64,000 nt of DNA from Paracamarosporium sp. OC-R06-R3 (Eukaryota > Ascomycota > Dothideomycetes > Pleosporales > Didymosphaeriaceae). Of this stretch, positions 11,407-22,679 are shown piece by piece (positions within the stretch are counted from its first letter, which is position 1; every line of letters starts with the position of its first letter). The notes under the pieces are model-generated. The model ran no database searches. It saw only the letters and a program-made list of their open reading frames with translations, and was not told where the DNA came from. Made by a program: the position numbers and the translations under genes. The stretch lies in contig JACVRA010000361.1 of NCBI GenBank assembly GCA_019828545.1, forward strand, positions 1 through 64,000, given 5' to 3'.

Positions 11407-12662
11407 AAGTGAGCTATACCATATACTACTTGCCAAGTGTTGAAAGTGGCTCAGTATAATAGTGGAAGACAGGAGAACAACTTAATTAGGCCTCAAACTC
11501 TTGTCCTTCTCTTCTGGCAAAAATGTCCTCCTCTAAGTCCATATTTGGCTTCAGTGGTCCAATCCAGTCCTTCTGACCTAGATAGGCTCCAACCATCCTA
11601 TCTCGGTGCCAAGCCCTCCGTCTGGGTCCAGTCCATCTGATGACAAAGTGATTCTGTCCGTAGCAGTATAGTTTCCCCCTTGACACGAGGTCTGAGCCTG
11701 TATAGTGGGTTTTTACCTCTCGGCTAACTCATAGACGCGATATAGCTTCCTTGATGCTATTATTTTATACATAAAACCATGGTGTTTACCATGTTACTTG
11801 ACAGCACAAGCCATTTAGTATCTTGATAGACAACGCGTTGTATTAGAGGTGGCGTTAACTTGAAGGGCTTAACTAAGAGCGATGCCTACTAATAAAGGAG
11901 CATGCATATTAGTTTGTTTAGCGCTAGAGATCAGGCCTATCAATTAATACGGACGCAGCTTAGCGGGTAACGTGAACAACTGCAGTGAGACAATTGTACA
12001 CGAGTCGCTTCATGGGATACTCGGAGTTAAAAACCACAACCCTCAAGACATATGTTTGGATATTTATGTAAGCTCTCACGTCTGAAATACGGATGTGTTG
12101 TTGTATGAGCCGATATCGCGTCATGACACCCCCAATGATAATCATGCACGGAAGCGGCTAGCGTAGGGGATCTCTTGAGATCTGCAGAACCAGCATCAGG
12201 TCGTTGATCAAACTATGTGCTCGTGGCTGCAGGTGCAGGTTTATATCTTGATCTGCAGGTACAAACATGTTAAAGAGGGGATCTGGTTTCAAGTAGTTTT
12301 TCTAAAGTTCACTGTCGGGAATGAAATAACTCATTGTAGCTCGTTATCGGAAATAGGCTGCGGCCACTCAGGGCTACCCCACGAAGGATCACGCCAGCAA
12401 CGCTAAGACATTCTCCACTACCTTCAAGCTTGCTGGTGCAACGTAGCGGCTGACAGTTCAATGTGCGGGGTAGCAACCAGCTCCCCGAGGTAAGTATTTA
12501 CCAACCAATGACTATCAAGACAATGCAGTAAAAATCCGCTCATGTAATTTTTGACTCCTTCCCTTCTACCTGCTCGATTATTAAAACATTGCATCCGATC
12601 TCCTTACCTTTGTCAATCGCTTCTGAACCTCATCACTGACTGCACGCCGATACCTTTCAGAC
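11407..12662. other. Intergenic, no gene recognised
   Basis: Slightly AT-rich, with only short, non-conserved ORFs. I see no tRNA, transposon relic or conserved protein fragment. Confidence 0.6.
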
Positions 12663-13641
12663 ATGTCGCCACCGTCAGCAACCGAGCCCCACCACAATGG
12701 CGATTCGAAGCCCTCTAATTCTGCACCGCTTGAACCAGGAATCACCGAGACCGAGGCATCAGTGCAAAAGACCAAGATCCCGGGGCCTCCAAAGTTTGAC
12801 GACCCTTATAAGGAACGTGCATATTTGAAAGGCAGACTGGCTGGTAACGATCAACCATCATTTGAATTAAATAGCTACTTACCCTGGACTAGCCGCCTTC
12901 CGGATCTTCGGTAAATACGGCTTTGACGAAGGAGTCGCAGGTCATATAACACTTCGCGATCCCGTAGATCCCACAACATTTTGGGTGAATCCATTCGGTG
13001 TTTCCTTCAGTCTGATTAAAGCATCCGACCTTATCCGAGTGAACGAGGAGGGAGAAGTCATCGATGGCGGAGAATGCAGACTGTTGAACACTGCAGCGTA
13101 TATGATCCATTCGGCTATCCACCAAGCGAGACCTGATGTTATTGCTGCTGCGCATTCGCATTCTATCTACGGCCGGTCATTTTGTTCATTGGGAAGAAAA
13201 CTGGATACAATTACGCAAGACTCTTGCGCATTTCACAATGTGAGTTCACGACAACATGGAAGAACATGAAGCTGATAATAACAGGATCATGTCCTCTATA
13301 CTTCTTACAAGGGTGTCGTTCTTGCGAAAGAAGAAGGGATAAACATTGCCCAATGTCTTGGATCCCATAAAGCAGCGCTACTGCAAAACCACGGTTTATT
13401 GACTGTCGGACATACGATCGAAGAAGCAGTGTTCTGGTTTGTAAGCCTTGACAAGTGCTGCCACGCACAGCTTTTGGCCGATGCTGCGGCTGCTGGACGG
13501 GGTGGCGAACCGATCAAAATTGAAGAAGAAGATGCCGTATTTACAAGCAAGACGGTGGGAACGCATATGGCCGGGTGGTTTTCCGCCAAGCCATTGTTTG
13601 ACCTTATCCATAAAGAGACTGGGGGCGACTATTTGGAGTAA
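12663..13641 (+). CDS. Class II aldolase/adducin-domain protein
   Basis: Exons 12663-12843, 12893-13239 and 13285-13641 (introns 49 and 45 bp) encode 294 residues. After a disordered N terminus the fold begins at KFDDPYKER. It contains the metal-binding pair in AAHSHS and the later NHGLLTVG histidine, plus FDEGVAGHITLRD. These are the hallmarks of the fuculose-1-phosphate aldolase/adducin head family, where three histidines hold zinc. Fungal members of this length are cytosolic and of unassigned substrate. No obvious pathway partner is adjacent. The gene is intact and the call of the family is firm; the reaction is not. Confidence 0.88.
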
Positions 13642-14371
13642 GTTGCTAAGAGATAGAAGGAGTGCCGATGTAGCTGTGCCGGATTGGGAAATATTCAATA
13701 TGTATTGGCCTCCATGCTCCCATGTCGTCTTTGAGATGTATACTAATAGAGACGTACTGCGGATATTCAAGGCTTAAACCATGACAAGTTCCTTGCTAGG
13801 ATTCTTTACACGCGTATGTTGTTGGTGGAAGATGTCATGGTCCGTGAAAAGCCGAAGGCCAGGGCAATTATTATTTTCAACGGGAAGCCAAAATAGAATC
13901 AGTTGATCCTGACCTGAATCCAGTATAGTTCAAAGGTGATTTCTAGATATCGGCTATTGAACGTGTGAAGTATAGTACGCTGATGAATGGCTTGGTCGTC
14001 GGAATAATTCCTATATCAATGTGGGGTAATGTTCACACGATCTGATTCGTGGCTGGATACGCTACAATTCCCCTTTTGCTTCTTATGACCTAGATAACCC
14101 TGCTACTGGCCAAATTGGCTGTCTGGGTTGTCCTATTTCCTGATCTAGCAATGTGTCTATGTAAGCTCCACCAATCGCCGCGCATGTTAGTTCTATGGTG
14201 GGAAGATCGATAGAGAAAAGGGAAAATTGATGGGTTTAGATGGTTTAGCATTTAGAAGCCGGTATGGAGTATAAGAATGAGCTCGCATCTCTTCTTGACC
14301 ATACAGGACACGACTCAAATATCAATACTTGGAACAACTATCAAGTCTCACACGAGTAGGATTTCGTAAAG
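13642..14371. other. Intergenic, no gene recognised
   Basis: No conserved ORF. It holds the 3' flank of the aldolase and the promoter of the secreted protein. Confidence 0.6.
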
Positions 14372-15220
14372 ATGCCATCCCCTAGCCAGATAGTCATCGC
14401 ACTCGCCGTAGCTTTGACGGCTCCATCAGTTGAAGCAGCCATGGGTCCCGCATTCAGTACTGGTCCAGTTGGGAGTGGCTCTTGGATTCGAGAGGCTATC
14501 TCTACAGTTACTCTCCCCAAAGCTCCAACCAGTAAGAATGGCGTTACTTCCCTGTGGGTTGGCATGGGAACTTCAAATGGAGACTTGGTCCAGTCCATAG
14601 CGGATAATTGGCAATCCACATCGTGGGATATTTTTGCCTACACTCTTAAAAAGACTGGTCGTACGTATTAGACTCATGAATATGCTTTTGATGCGGATGC
14701 TGATTTCACATTGCAGCAAACTCTCAGATGCCCATCCAGGCCCCAGGCTCTACCGCGAAGCAGGGCGACAAAATCACGATGCACTGTGAGTTTTTTTTTT
14801 TTGCTTCCGAGAGGTGTAATTCGTGCTGAGTATTATGTACAGACAAATTCGATGATGCCAGCGGAAACTACACTCAGTACGTACTCGTCAACGGCAAGCA
14901 AGTCTCTACACTCTCGACAAATGATGGGCACGCTGAAGGCTTCGGAACCGCGGTTGAGTGCGGTGCTAATGACTGTGGAACCATTGGTGCTCATAGTAAG
15001 TACTTTTGACCTAATACACTTCCTGGTAACAAAACGCTAATGTCCAATCTCCTCGACAGCCTGGACGGACACTAAAATCATTTTGAACACTCCTGACCCT
15101 AACTATCGGCAAACTATGTACAAGGGGCAAGGAGTGACTGGAGATATGTCAACTAGCGATGGGGGCAAGACTTGGGTTGTGAGCACAATCAGCATTCCGC
15201 AGTTTAGCTTTGGTAGCTAG
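14372..15220 (+). CDS. Secreted concanavalin-like protein, G1-peptidase-like
   Basis: Four exons, 14372-14660, 14717-14785, 14843-14995 and 15060-15220, give 223 residues. The first donor is GTACGT at 14661. The N terminus is a signal peptide ending near VEAA. The core has LWVGMG followed by VQS, which resembles the W-V-G-I..LQT segment of glutamic (G1/eqolisin) peptidases. A later AEGFG..VECG..DCGT stretch supplies a Cys pair likely to be disulfide-bonded. The catalytic Glu of true eqolisins (WYEW) is not evident, so it may be a non-catalytic relative with the same beta-sandwich fold. Extracellular location is well supported; function is not known. Confidence 0.7.
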
Positions 15221-15500
15221 TTGTTGTGCCGTTGAGGAGAAATTCCCCTTGCACAGAACCATCGAAACATAAGATTGAGCATTTCACGTTCTCTTCGTGA
15301 CTTGTCTAAAACTACTTTATAATTCCGATATGACTGGTTTTGTGCGACGAGGCTTCGCTTAACATCATAAGAACTACAGTTTTGTTAGTCAACTCCTGCG
15401 TTCACATTAACAGTTTCAAACGATTTGAAGCAAGCATTGATATTTAGCCTCCTAGATCATTCTAAATCACCGCTGCTCAGACCACATAAAGTACCCGATC

Positions 15501-16067
15501 TCAAACGTTCCCAACAACGTTGCTACCACCAACTTGCTTCTCCATCTCAACAAAGTGCAGATCCTTGGGCAAATCCAAACCCTGGAAAGCTTCAACCGGG
15601 AAGGGCGACTTCTCTCCCGTCTTAACATACCCCCTCCTCTCATACCACTCGATCAATAAACCCCTCGTATTGAGCGCGTTCAGCCCAAGTTTCTTAACAC
15701 CCCACGTCTTGATGGCATATTCTTCAGCATTGGTAAGAACACGACGTCCTAGGCCGCCACACTGAAGTGTTGGATCCACGGCCAGCATGGCAAGGCGACC
15801 GAGCTCCTCGTTACGCTTGATAGTAGCCATAGCTCCTATAAGGGTGCCGTCGTTGGTGATGGCCATGAGGAAAGCAGCGTTTGGATTGTTGATGGTCGAG
15901 AGAATTTCTTCGGGGCTCATGGTGAAGCGGCGGTTAAGTTCGACGTCAGGCCCTGTCCAGGTCGCTCTGCTGTCCTCGGCGCGGAAGGCGGTTTGTACCA
16001 GTTGGGCGATTCGAGCCGCATCGTCAGGCGTTGCAACCTGGAATTGGAGTTGGATGTTGGTCGACAT
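15501..16067 (-). CDS. GNAT-family N-acetyltransferase
   Basis: A single exon of 188 residues. The acetyl-CoA pyrophosphate loop appears as QCGGLGRRVL, preceded by the LAMLAVDP strand and followed by LNALNTRGLLIEWYERRGY, the usual C-terminal half of the GNAT fold. No signal peptide or extra domain. Fungal proteins of this form acetylate small molecules or proteins; the substrate cannot be read from sequence. It converges on the secreted-protein gene with about 280 bp between stops. Confidence 0.88.
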   Translation of the reverse strand: MSTNIQLQFQVATPDDAARIAQLVQTAFRAEDSRATWTGPDVELNRRFTMSPEEILSTINNPNAAFLMAITNDGTLIGAMATIKRNEELGRLAMLAVDPTLQCGGLGRRVLTNAEEYAIKTWGVKKLGLNALNTRGLLIEWYERRGYVKTGEKSPFPVEAFQGLDLPKDLHFVEMEKQVGGSNVVGNV

Positions 16068-16371
16068 CTTGATGGGACGTTTTTTTGCTTGCGAAAAATT
16101 GCTAGGCAGTGTTGATGGTAATCTGTGATTTCTGCTACTCTTGTAGGTGGCGGATTGGTCTACTTATATGCTTTTCAAGTGCAACCAGCTACATAGGATC
16201 ATTCCATGAATTCGAGATTTACAAGGTGCACTGTTCAATTTTGTAGAATATAGGGCGTTGTTGTAGGAGGTAGGGCGTTGTCCTCAATATTGGAATTCCG
16301 CCCCTTTGCACCTTCCCCTTTACGACTAGCGTACCCGGACGAAAATAGCATCATCTCAAAGCAACTCTCAA

Positions 16372-17063
16372 TCATCCTATTCTCTGCTTTCTCCTGACCC
16401 ATACCTCTTCTTCTTCTTCTCCATTTTCGCCTTCTCTTGATCTCATCTGCACCTCCCATACTTGCAATTTGTAGCTTCCACGGTCCGACTTTCCAGTATG
16501 CATGTCGAACGACCATTCATGTTTCGGGCAGGTTATACCTGAACTCAATCTAATGCCGAAATCTTCAATGTCAAAAGGCATGCCATTTGATAGTGGATAT
16601 GACGAGTGAGGGCATTCCTGATCTTGTTAGCCGTCCATGTCCTAGGTTCAAAGACCCATCAAACTCGCAGCGAGATTGCTGGGCAAAAGCAAATTAATTC
16701 ACGTACATGATTTACAGCAACAAACTTTCCTCTGTATTTGAACACCATGACTTGATCTTTTGCGTTTCCAGCTTCGGGATCTTTCCATTCATCGATTGCT
16801 ACTTCTGTTGCCTTGGAGCTGTCTTCGCGTGGCACGTGGAATATACGACACCCTGGTCTGTACTTCCCATGACAAAGCCGCTGCTCGCTGACGCGAGTGC
16901 TGTCGTCAACGTCAGGATATGATGTTACCGCGCCGACACAGAACCTAGACGGGGTGAATGGTGTTGAAACGACGTGCAAATTGTCTAGGTGCCATTATAG
17001 TTTGACATACCAGGCATTCCCTGCACGGGAGGGTTGCGAGAAGGCATTAATAAGAAATGACAT
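16372..17063 (-). CDS. Rieske [2Fe-2S] domain protein
   Basis: Exons 17063-17011, 16944-16707 and 16617-16372 (introns 66 and 89 bp; donors GTATGT and GTACGT) encode 178 residues. The second splice brings together VAVNH and ECPHSSYPLS. This creates the first Rieske box C-x-H; the second, C-x2-H, is TCPKHEW. The tail ends in a basic VWVRRKQR segment that I recognise from fungal homologues. Stand-alone Rieske ferredoxin-like proteins pass electrons to oxygenases or act as redox carriers. It lies next to the FMN dehydrogenase, but a shared pathway is only a guess. Confidence 0.85.
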
Positions 17064-17292
17064 CGAGGGTATGGATGATTGGGGTCGGATTTGGGGTCGA
17101 ATGCGGGGACAATGTTCGCGGAAGGGTTCTCGATTCAGGCCTTATCGATAAGCACCGAACGAGCCTATGGTTATCGTGGCCTCATTTCATTCTACTTTTA
17201 TCTTTCAAAACCCAATCCTGAGACTTGTCGGAGGATTAACCTGATATGTCGCTTTATTTAATATAGTAGTTATCAACTTCCCAACTCATAAT

Positions 17293-18546
17293 CTAACTGA
17301 ACCAAAGATTCGTACTCTTCCAGTTGACATATTCAGGCCCGACCTCCTTCAAATTCCCCACGCCGAGGTTTGCTGCATCGATCGCAATCTCATGTTTCGC
17401 GATGGTAATTGCCTTCTTTACTCCGTCTGTACCGTACACATTGCTGTACATGAACGGCCTGCCCAGCCCTACAGCCCGCACACCGAGAGCGAGCAACTTA
17501 ACCACATCAGCACCATATCGTACGCCTCCGTCAGCATACACCTCAACCTGTTTGAAGATTTCTGGCTCCTCTTGGTAAATTTCTAGCGCGACTTCAAGCG
17601 AGGATGGCGTAGTGTCAAGTTGGCGTCCACCGTGGTTAGAAAGATAAATCGCCTTCACGCCGTTCTTCACGGCAAGACGAGCGTCGTCCACGGTTTGGAT
17701 ACCCTTGGGGATGATTGGCAGCGATGTCATGTTGCTGAGTTTGTGATACAGATCCCATGTTAGGTAGCTGTATGAGCTATCTGCCGATCCCACGCCGTAG
17801 CGCAGGGCGCGGTGCCTGTTGCCGTCTGCAGCTGAGTCCACAGTCAAAACGATAGCCTTGGATCCGGCCTTTTCGATGCGCGCAAATAGTTCCTGGGTCT
17901 CGGTGTCGTTGTCCGTGAGGTAGACCTGCTGGAAGAGAACCTGCGAACTGTTTGCCTTTGCGGCAGCAATCTCCTCAACAGTTTTACTTCCATAAATGGA
18001 GGCCATGTAAAGGATATTACCGGCGGCAGCGCCTTTGACGAAGTTGAGCTCAGCATCAGGATGTGCGTATCCACCGCGAGCACAAGGCGCAATGAAGAAG
18101 GGAGCGGAGAAGTTGTGACCCAGAATGGTGGTTGGAAGCGTGCTTTCAATGTTTGTGATGTCAACCATAACTGTTCCAGATTAGCCCGTAATCACGAGAG
18201 GGTAGAGATACTGTGCTTACCACGCGGTCGTAGCCGAAAGCGCTGGAACACTTCAAGATTGTTCCTGTACGACCATTCTCCCGCTGCTCCATTTCGATAG
18301 TAAGTGTACGCGGAAGCATTCATCTTGTGGCGCGCTGCCCAGTCAAAGTCAGGCAGGCCAATGATGTTCTCCAGCGGCGGCAAGGTTCCATTAGGAAGCG
18401 AGCCAAAAACAGCATCGAGTCTGTGTCTGTCAGCTGCCAAAATCTCAGCTTGGATGATTGTGCAATATTCACCCAGTATCCGGCTCGTTCAAGAACGGCC
18501 TCGCGGCCATCGCCACGGACGCAAACGCAAGGACGGAGCAGCGCAT
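17293..18546 (-). CDS. Secreted FMN-dependent alpha-hydroxy-acid dehydrogenase
   Basis: Exons 18546-18473, 18426-18221 and 18170-17293 (introns 46 and 50 bp) give 385 residues. The TIM-barrel shows the YRNN..FQRFRLRPR entry, APFFIAPCA, QVYLTDN, the catalytic SNHGGRQLD near residue 270 and the FMN-phosphate segment YADGGVRYGADV..ALGVRAVGLGRP. This is the lactate/glycolate oxidase superfamily without a cytochrome b5 domain. Exon 1 encodes a hydrophobic leader (MRCSVLAFASVAMAA) like a signal peptide, unusual for the family. The oxidised acid is unknown. Confidence 0.87.
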
Positions 18547-19360
18547 TGTGAAAGAATGACTTCAGTGAGAGAGTTGCGAACCGCTTAGAAGTCCTGCCAA
18601 CATACAAGGCACTCGGTCATCAATAAATAGGAAAGAGGTACGGCCAAGCCCCCATCTGCCTGCAGGGACTCGACGACCCAGGAAATTACCACAAAGGCGT
18701 CCCTTCTTGCGATTCGTTCTTCGAATGCTGGCGAGATCCCTCGAACGCCTGGCCAGCCATGGCGTCATCTCCGAACTCGCAGGTGTTGTTTTTTCAGAGG
18801 AGGATGTCCAGTGTTTCGCGTTGAGTGCAAGTTCCGGAGCGCTGCGGCTGGGCGCGCTACCTTTCTTGGGCAGGTTGTATAGACCGACTACCTGGTTTGA
18901 ACAGCACAAAGGCCGGGATCGTCGGAACTGCCGTTCTGGGGTCTTACGCCATCCAACATGCTGGGCGTAATCTTAAGAAACTTGGTAAAAAAGGCCGACT
19001 TCGAGCCGGCCGGGTATTATGTCATAAATGACCGCCGCTGTCATGTCCGTAATGGGCTGATATTATGAAGGATTAGGTATAATGGTGCCAGCCTATGGGC
19101 ACAGACTCTCACCAATTCAAGATTGTTCGACGTTAAAGTTTCTTCTTCAAGTCTCCGCTTTAGGTTAGTAGCGTGTAACAGAATAGTGCCTCAAATCTGC
19201 ATTCTCATTAGCGAATTCTTATCTGATTCAAGCCCACATTTAATCAGACGCAGCTGTGCGCAATCGCAACTGAGCATCTAGACAGCCAATCCGAAACGCC
19301 CAACTTGTGCAACCGACCTTCGTCCCTGAATGGACAACATATTAACGGATGTCCTACTCA
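18547..19360. other. Intergenic, no gene recognised
   Basis: Upstream of the FMN dehydrogenase and downstream of the adenylation enzyme. Short ORFs only, none conserved. Confidence 0.6.
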
Positions 19361-21075
19361 TTAGCTGACCATGCCATCCGCAAACAGCTCATCTAGACGC
19401 CCCTTGAACTTCTTTTCTGATACAACCCTCCTGACAGTCCCCTTAGCAGTCATATCCAGCTCTTCTCCTTCTCCCAAGAGCAGTATGCGCTCTCTTCGTA
19501 CGTGCGCATATTGAGAGATGCGCTCATTCATCTTTTGCACCAATTCCCACACATTCTCCTTGTCTATCCCACTCTTCGATTTCAAAATAAGTCCAGCCTC
19601 GTCCCGGTCAGTACCGATCATCATCGCGCCCTCAATTTCCTCGTGCTGTAAGAGAAACTGCTCAGCGGACAACGGGTGGTATTTCGCGGCATTGCGGAAA
19701 ATGAGCATGTCGTCTGCGCGGCCGAAGTAGCGCCATAGACGCCGCTTGGTGGGGTGCCGTGTGAAAAGGTCACCGGAGGCAAACTCCGAGCGCTCAGGGT
19801 GCAGTTTGAATATTGGTTGTATGAGACCATCCTTATTCTTTTTCAGGACTGCTTCGTAGACATGTGAAGTGGAATCGCCGCTATCACGAGCTTCCATGAC
19901 GACGCCTGACGCAGGGTGGAATTGCACGTAGTGCCAGTCAGATGAGTTCCAGTCGTATTCCCGGACAGGGCGCAAGCCGCCTATTTCTGTGCTGCCAATG
20001 GTGCAAGTTAATGGGATTTTGGAGTTGACAAGGTCGCCGGTAGAGTCGCTTATATCGCCACCGGCGTAGACAATGCCTGTGATGTATTCTGCTAGTGTGT
20101 CTAGCTTGACGGTGTCGCGGCTGAGTTGCTCGATCATGAGCGGGTTCATCTGCACGATGTCGGTTGGTGTAGCTCGTACGACTGCAAGAACGGTAGCGAG
20201 CGTTACGTTCCAGTCGCTGGGAGGGTAGACAGCTATATCACCGTTTGCAAGGGGTCGAAGTAGGTAACCCGATATATGAGCCGCCTTGAGTTGTTAGATG
20301 TTGTGAGAAAGTATGCGAAAAGCAGCATACCTACATGACCTGGCAGAAATAAGTTCAGCGTCCTCATCGCTGACGGTTTCGGCTTGAACCCTGGTGGAAC
20401 AGGCAGTTGATTCAAGGTAAGCCAGCTACATACCCAGTCATGAGTCCAGATGATCGGTTTTGGCGGCCCAGTTGTGCCGGATGTATACTGTACTACAAAA
20501 GGCTCGTTGTGGGCGCTCCCAAACTCCTTGTTGAATGCAAAATGTGCATATTTTTTACTTAGCAATTCGTTTACCGCTGGCACTTGGAATTGAGGCAAAG
20601 GATGCCCGTTTAGGACAGTGCTCACCACCGAGTGCGGTGATTCTGGTAGCAGCAAAGCTTTGCCGTCGAGCTGTTTAATCAGCTCGACGATGGTGGGTGT
20701 CCCAAGTATGGCGGCGGGAAAGAGCATCTCATTTTGTCAATTACCCGGACCATTGTTGCATCTACGTTACATGCTCACCTTATATCCTGTCTTTACTGCC
20801 GCCACCGCGAGAACGACATAGCGCAAATCATGCGGTCCAATGTATACGAGTGTTTCAAAGTTCTGACCTCGTCCGAGCATCCTGAAGATCCATGCGGCCA
20901 TGCCATTGATTGCATTAGCGAGACCGGAGAACGTTAGATTGTGATACTCAAGACTTTTAGAGTCATCTGTCACTGGAATCTGGCCGAACAGTCTGTCAGG
21001 ATTAGCACTAGCAATGTCATCAATAATTTGAGGAAGCAACTTCTTGCTGTCTTCGGTCGCAGTAATAGAACCCAT
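19361..21075 (-). CDS. Stand-alone adenylation (NRPS-like) enzyme
   Basis: Exons 21075-20779, 20727-20335 and 20284-19361 (introns 51 and 50 bp, the second with a CTAAC branch) encode 537 residues. It is an ANL-superfamily adenylate-forming enzyme: core A3 QYTSGTTGPPKP..TH, A5 CTIGSTEIGGL, A7 SGDLFTRHP, A8 YFGRADDM and the A10 lysine in TAKGTVRR. The order matches the A domain of Lys2/NRPS-like carboxylate reductases. The protein stops about 20 residues after A10, with no carrier, reductase or thioesterase domain. It may activate an acid for a carrier in trans, or be a truncated NRPS-like gene. Its substrate is unknown. Confidence 0.85.
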
Positions 21076-21571
21076 GATGGAGAGAAATGATTATCTTCAA
21101 AAGACTTCAGAATTTCGTCAGTCAATATGCCCAAGAATCTATAAAGAAACGGCATCTTGTGCTACATTCATATACATTGATATCATGATTTCGCACTTCG
21201 TTTACTATGGGCTCCGGTCAGATCCGGTGAGCAAGTCTCTTTGACTGCACACTTGATAGAATGTCGGATTGGGCCCGAACAGGACAGCAAGTGGATGACT
21301 CAGCTGATTTTCATGATATCCAATTAGATGGACCGGACGTCGTACAAGAATTTAGGGCATGCAGTCTCAGGACATGCTACGTCTAACAAGTACATATGAT
21401 TCGATCTAGGGGTATCATCATCTACCGTTGAATTATTAGCTAGCGCCTCAACTTGCGAGAGATCTTCTTACCTTCTACACTTTCTCCGTGCACATAGCAG
21501 TCTTTCGCTAAGGCCCAAACCTGGGTCATAAGCTGTGGGTATCAAAAATCTCAACCTTCCCTTTCTTGAAG
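21076..21571. other. Intergenic, no gene recognised
   Basis: Promoter of the adenylation enzyme and 3' flank of the dynactin gene; nothing else seen. Confidence 0.6.
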
Positions 21572-22292
21572 CTACGAAGCCCACTTCGCAATACTATTCG
21601 GCACCAATCTCTTGAACGTATTAATTTGTGTGGTGTGAAAAGTCATCCTCATCTCCAGAACCTCAGGCCTCAACAGCAGCGTCTTGTTGAGCCTATAATC
21701 CGTTGCGCTTTGTACTACCATGTAGTCCGGGATATGTGTGTTTGCGGGCAGAATGCAATGTGCAACAACAGTGCAGAACTGGACCCATCAGCTTTCTGCA
21801 TTTCGTCTTACGTCTGATGTAGCATACCTTCCCTATCACGCAACCCTTGCCCAAGTATGCCCCGACTTCAATCACGCTCCCTTCTCCCACCTCGGCTGCT
21901 TCTACGATAGCTGTGGCCTCTACCGTGACGTTCCGTCCCAAGACAGTGCCCTCTCCACGCGTGGAGTCGCGCACACTTGTCCGTGATATGACACTGCTCC
22001 TCTTGCTTTCATCTGTACCATCCCCCATGCCCACGCCGATCTTTGTCCTCTCCCATAGAACAACGCCTTCTCCAATGACCACGGGTGCGAGCGTGCTGCT
22101 GACTTTGGCGTGCGGGTGGAGTACAGCGTTCGGACCAACCGTAATGGGTTGCGTGCCCGTAAATCCAGCATGCTGCGCGATGAGAACGGTCGGGTCGATG
22201 AAAAGGGAGGGATGTTTCGGGAGGATAGAGGCGCGTTTGTTCATGGCCGACGTGCGGCGCGCGGCGTCGGGCCGCGCCGAGTGCGCGGACAT
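21572..22292 (-). CDS. Dynactin subunit 6 (p27)-like left-handed beta-helix
   Basis: Exons 22292-21828 and 21778-21572 (49-bp intron) give 223 residues. The body is built of hexapeptide turns ([LIV]-G-x4), for example ITVGPNAVLHPHAKV, VVIGEGVVLWERTKIG and SVIEVGAYLGKGCVIG. These form the left-handed beta-helix used by dynactin p25/p27 in the pointed-end complex that adapts dynein to cargo. The C terminus (THIPDY..V, NKTLLLRPEVLEMR, KRLVPNSIAKW) resembles fungal p27. A second Met at residue 17 could be the true start. It is an ordinary cytoskeletal gene lying between metabolic genes. Confidence 0.75.
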
Positions 22293-22679
22293 AGTGAACA
22301 GCGGTTCGATGCGGAGCCAGCCAGGAGTAGAGGGTATTTATCGAAGACGAAGGAATGACCTGCTCACCGACTGGTAACTTTGCGGGGCGGCGGCGTGTCC
22401 ATGGTGTGGTAGTTGCGGTCAAAGGTACACAAACATCCGAGCCGGGGGCGCGCTATCGATAAGAGGCTGGTGTAGGCGAACCCAAGCAGCGAGCCAAGCA
22501 GAATACAATGGCTTCATTGGATCTACAGTAATACACAATCCAAGTCTTCTACAACATGCGATGCCGTTCGAGCCACTATACAAAAGCCCCTCAATACTTC
22601 AAAAGCAGACAAGACGAGAATGGGCAAGAGGAATGGCAACAGAGATAAACTACAAATGCGTATACATCGAACCAATATA
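22293..22679. other. Intergenic, no gene recognised
   Basis: Promoter of the p27 gene and 3' flank of tyrosinase. No ORF of interest. Confidence 0.6.

Noticed and set aside
14657..14661. GTCGTA donor (14658) for intron 1 of the secreted G1-like protein
   Set aside because: GTACGT at 14661 is a far better donor in the same phase.
16979..16995. Alternative start ATG at 16995 for the Rieske gene
   Set aside because: That ATG is out of frame and lies inside a GTATGT...CTAG intron; the upstream exon from 17063 gives the correct frame.
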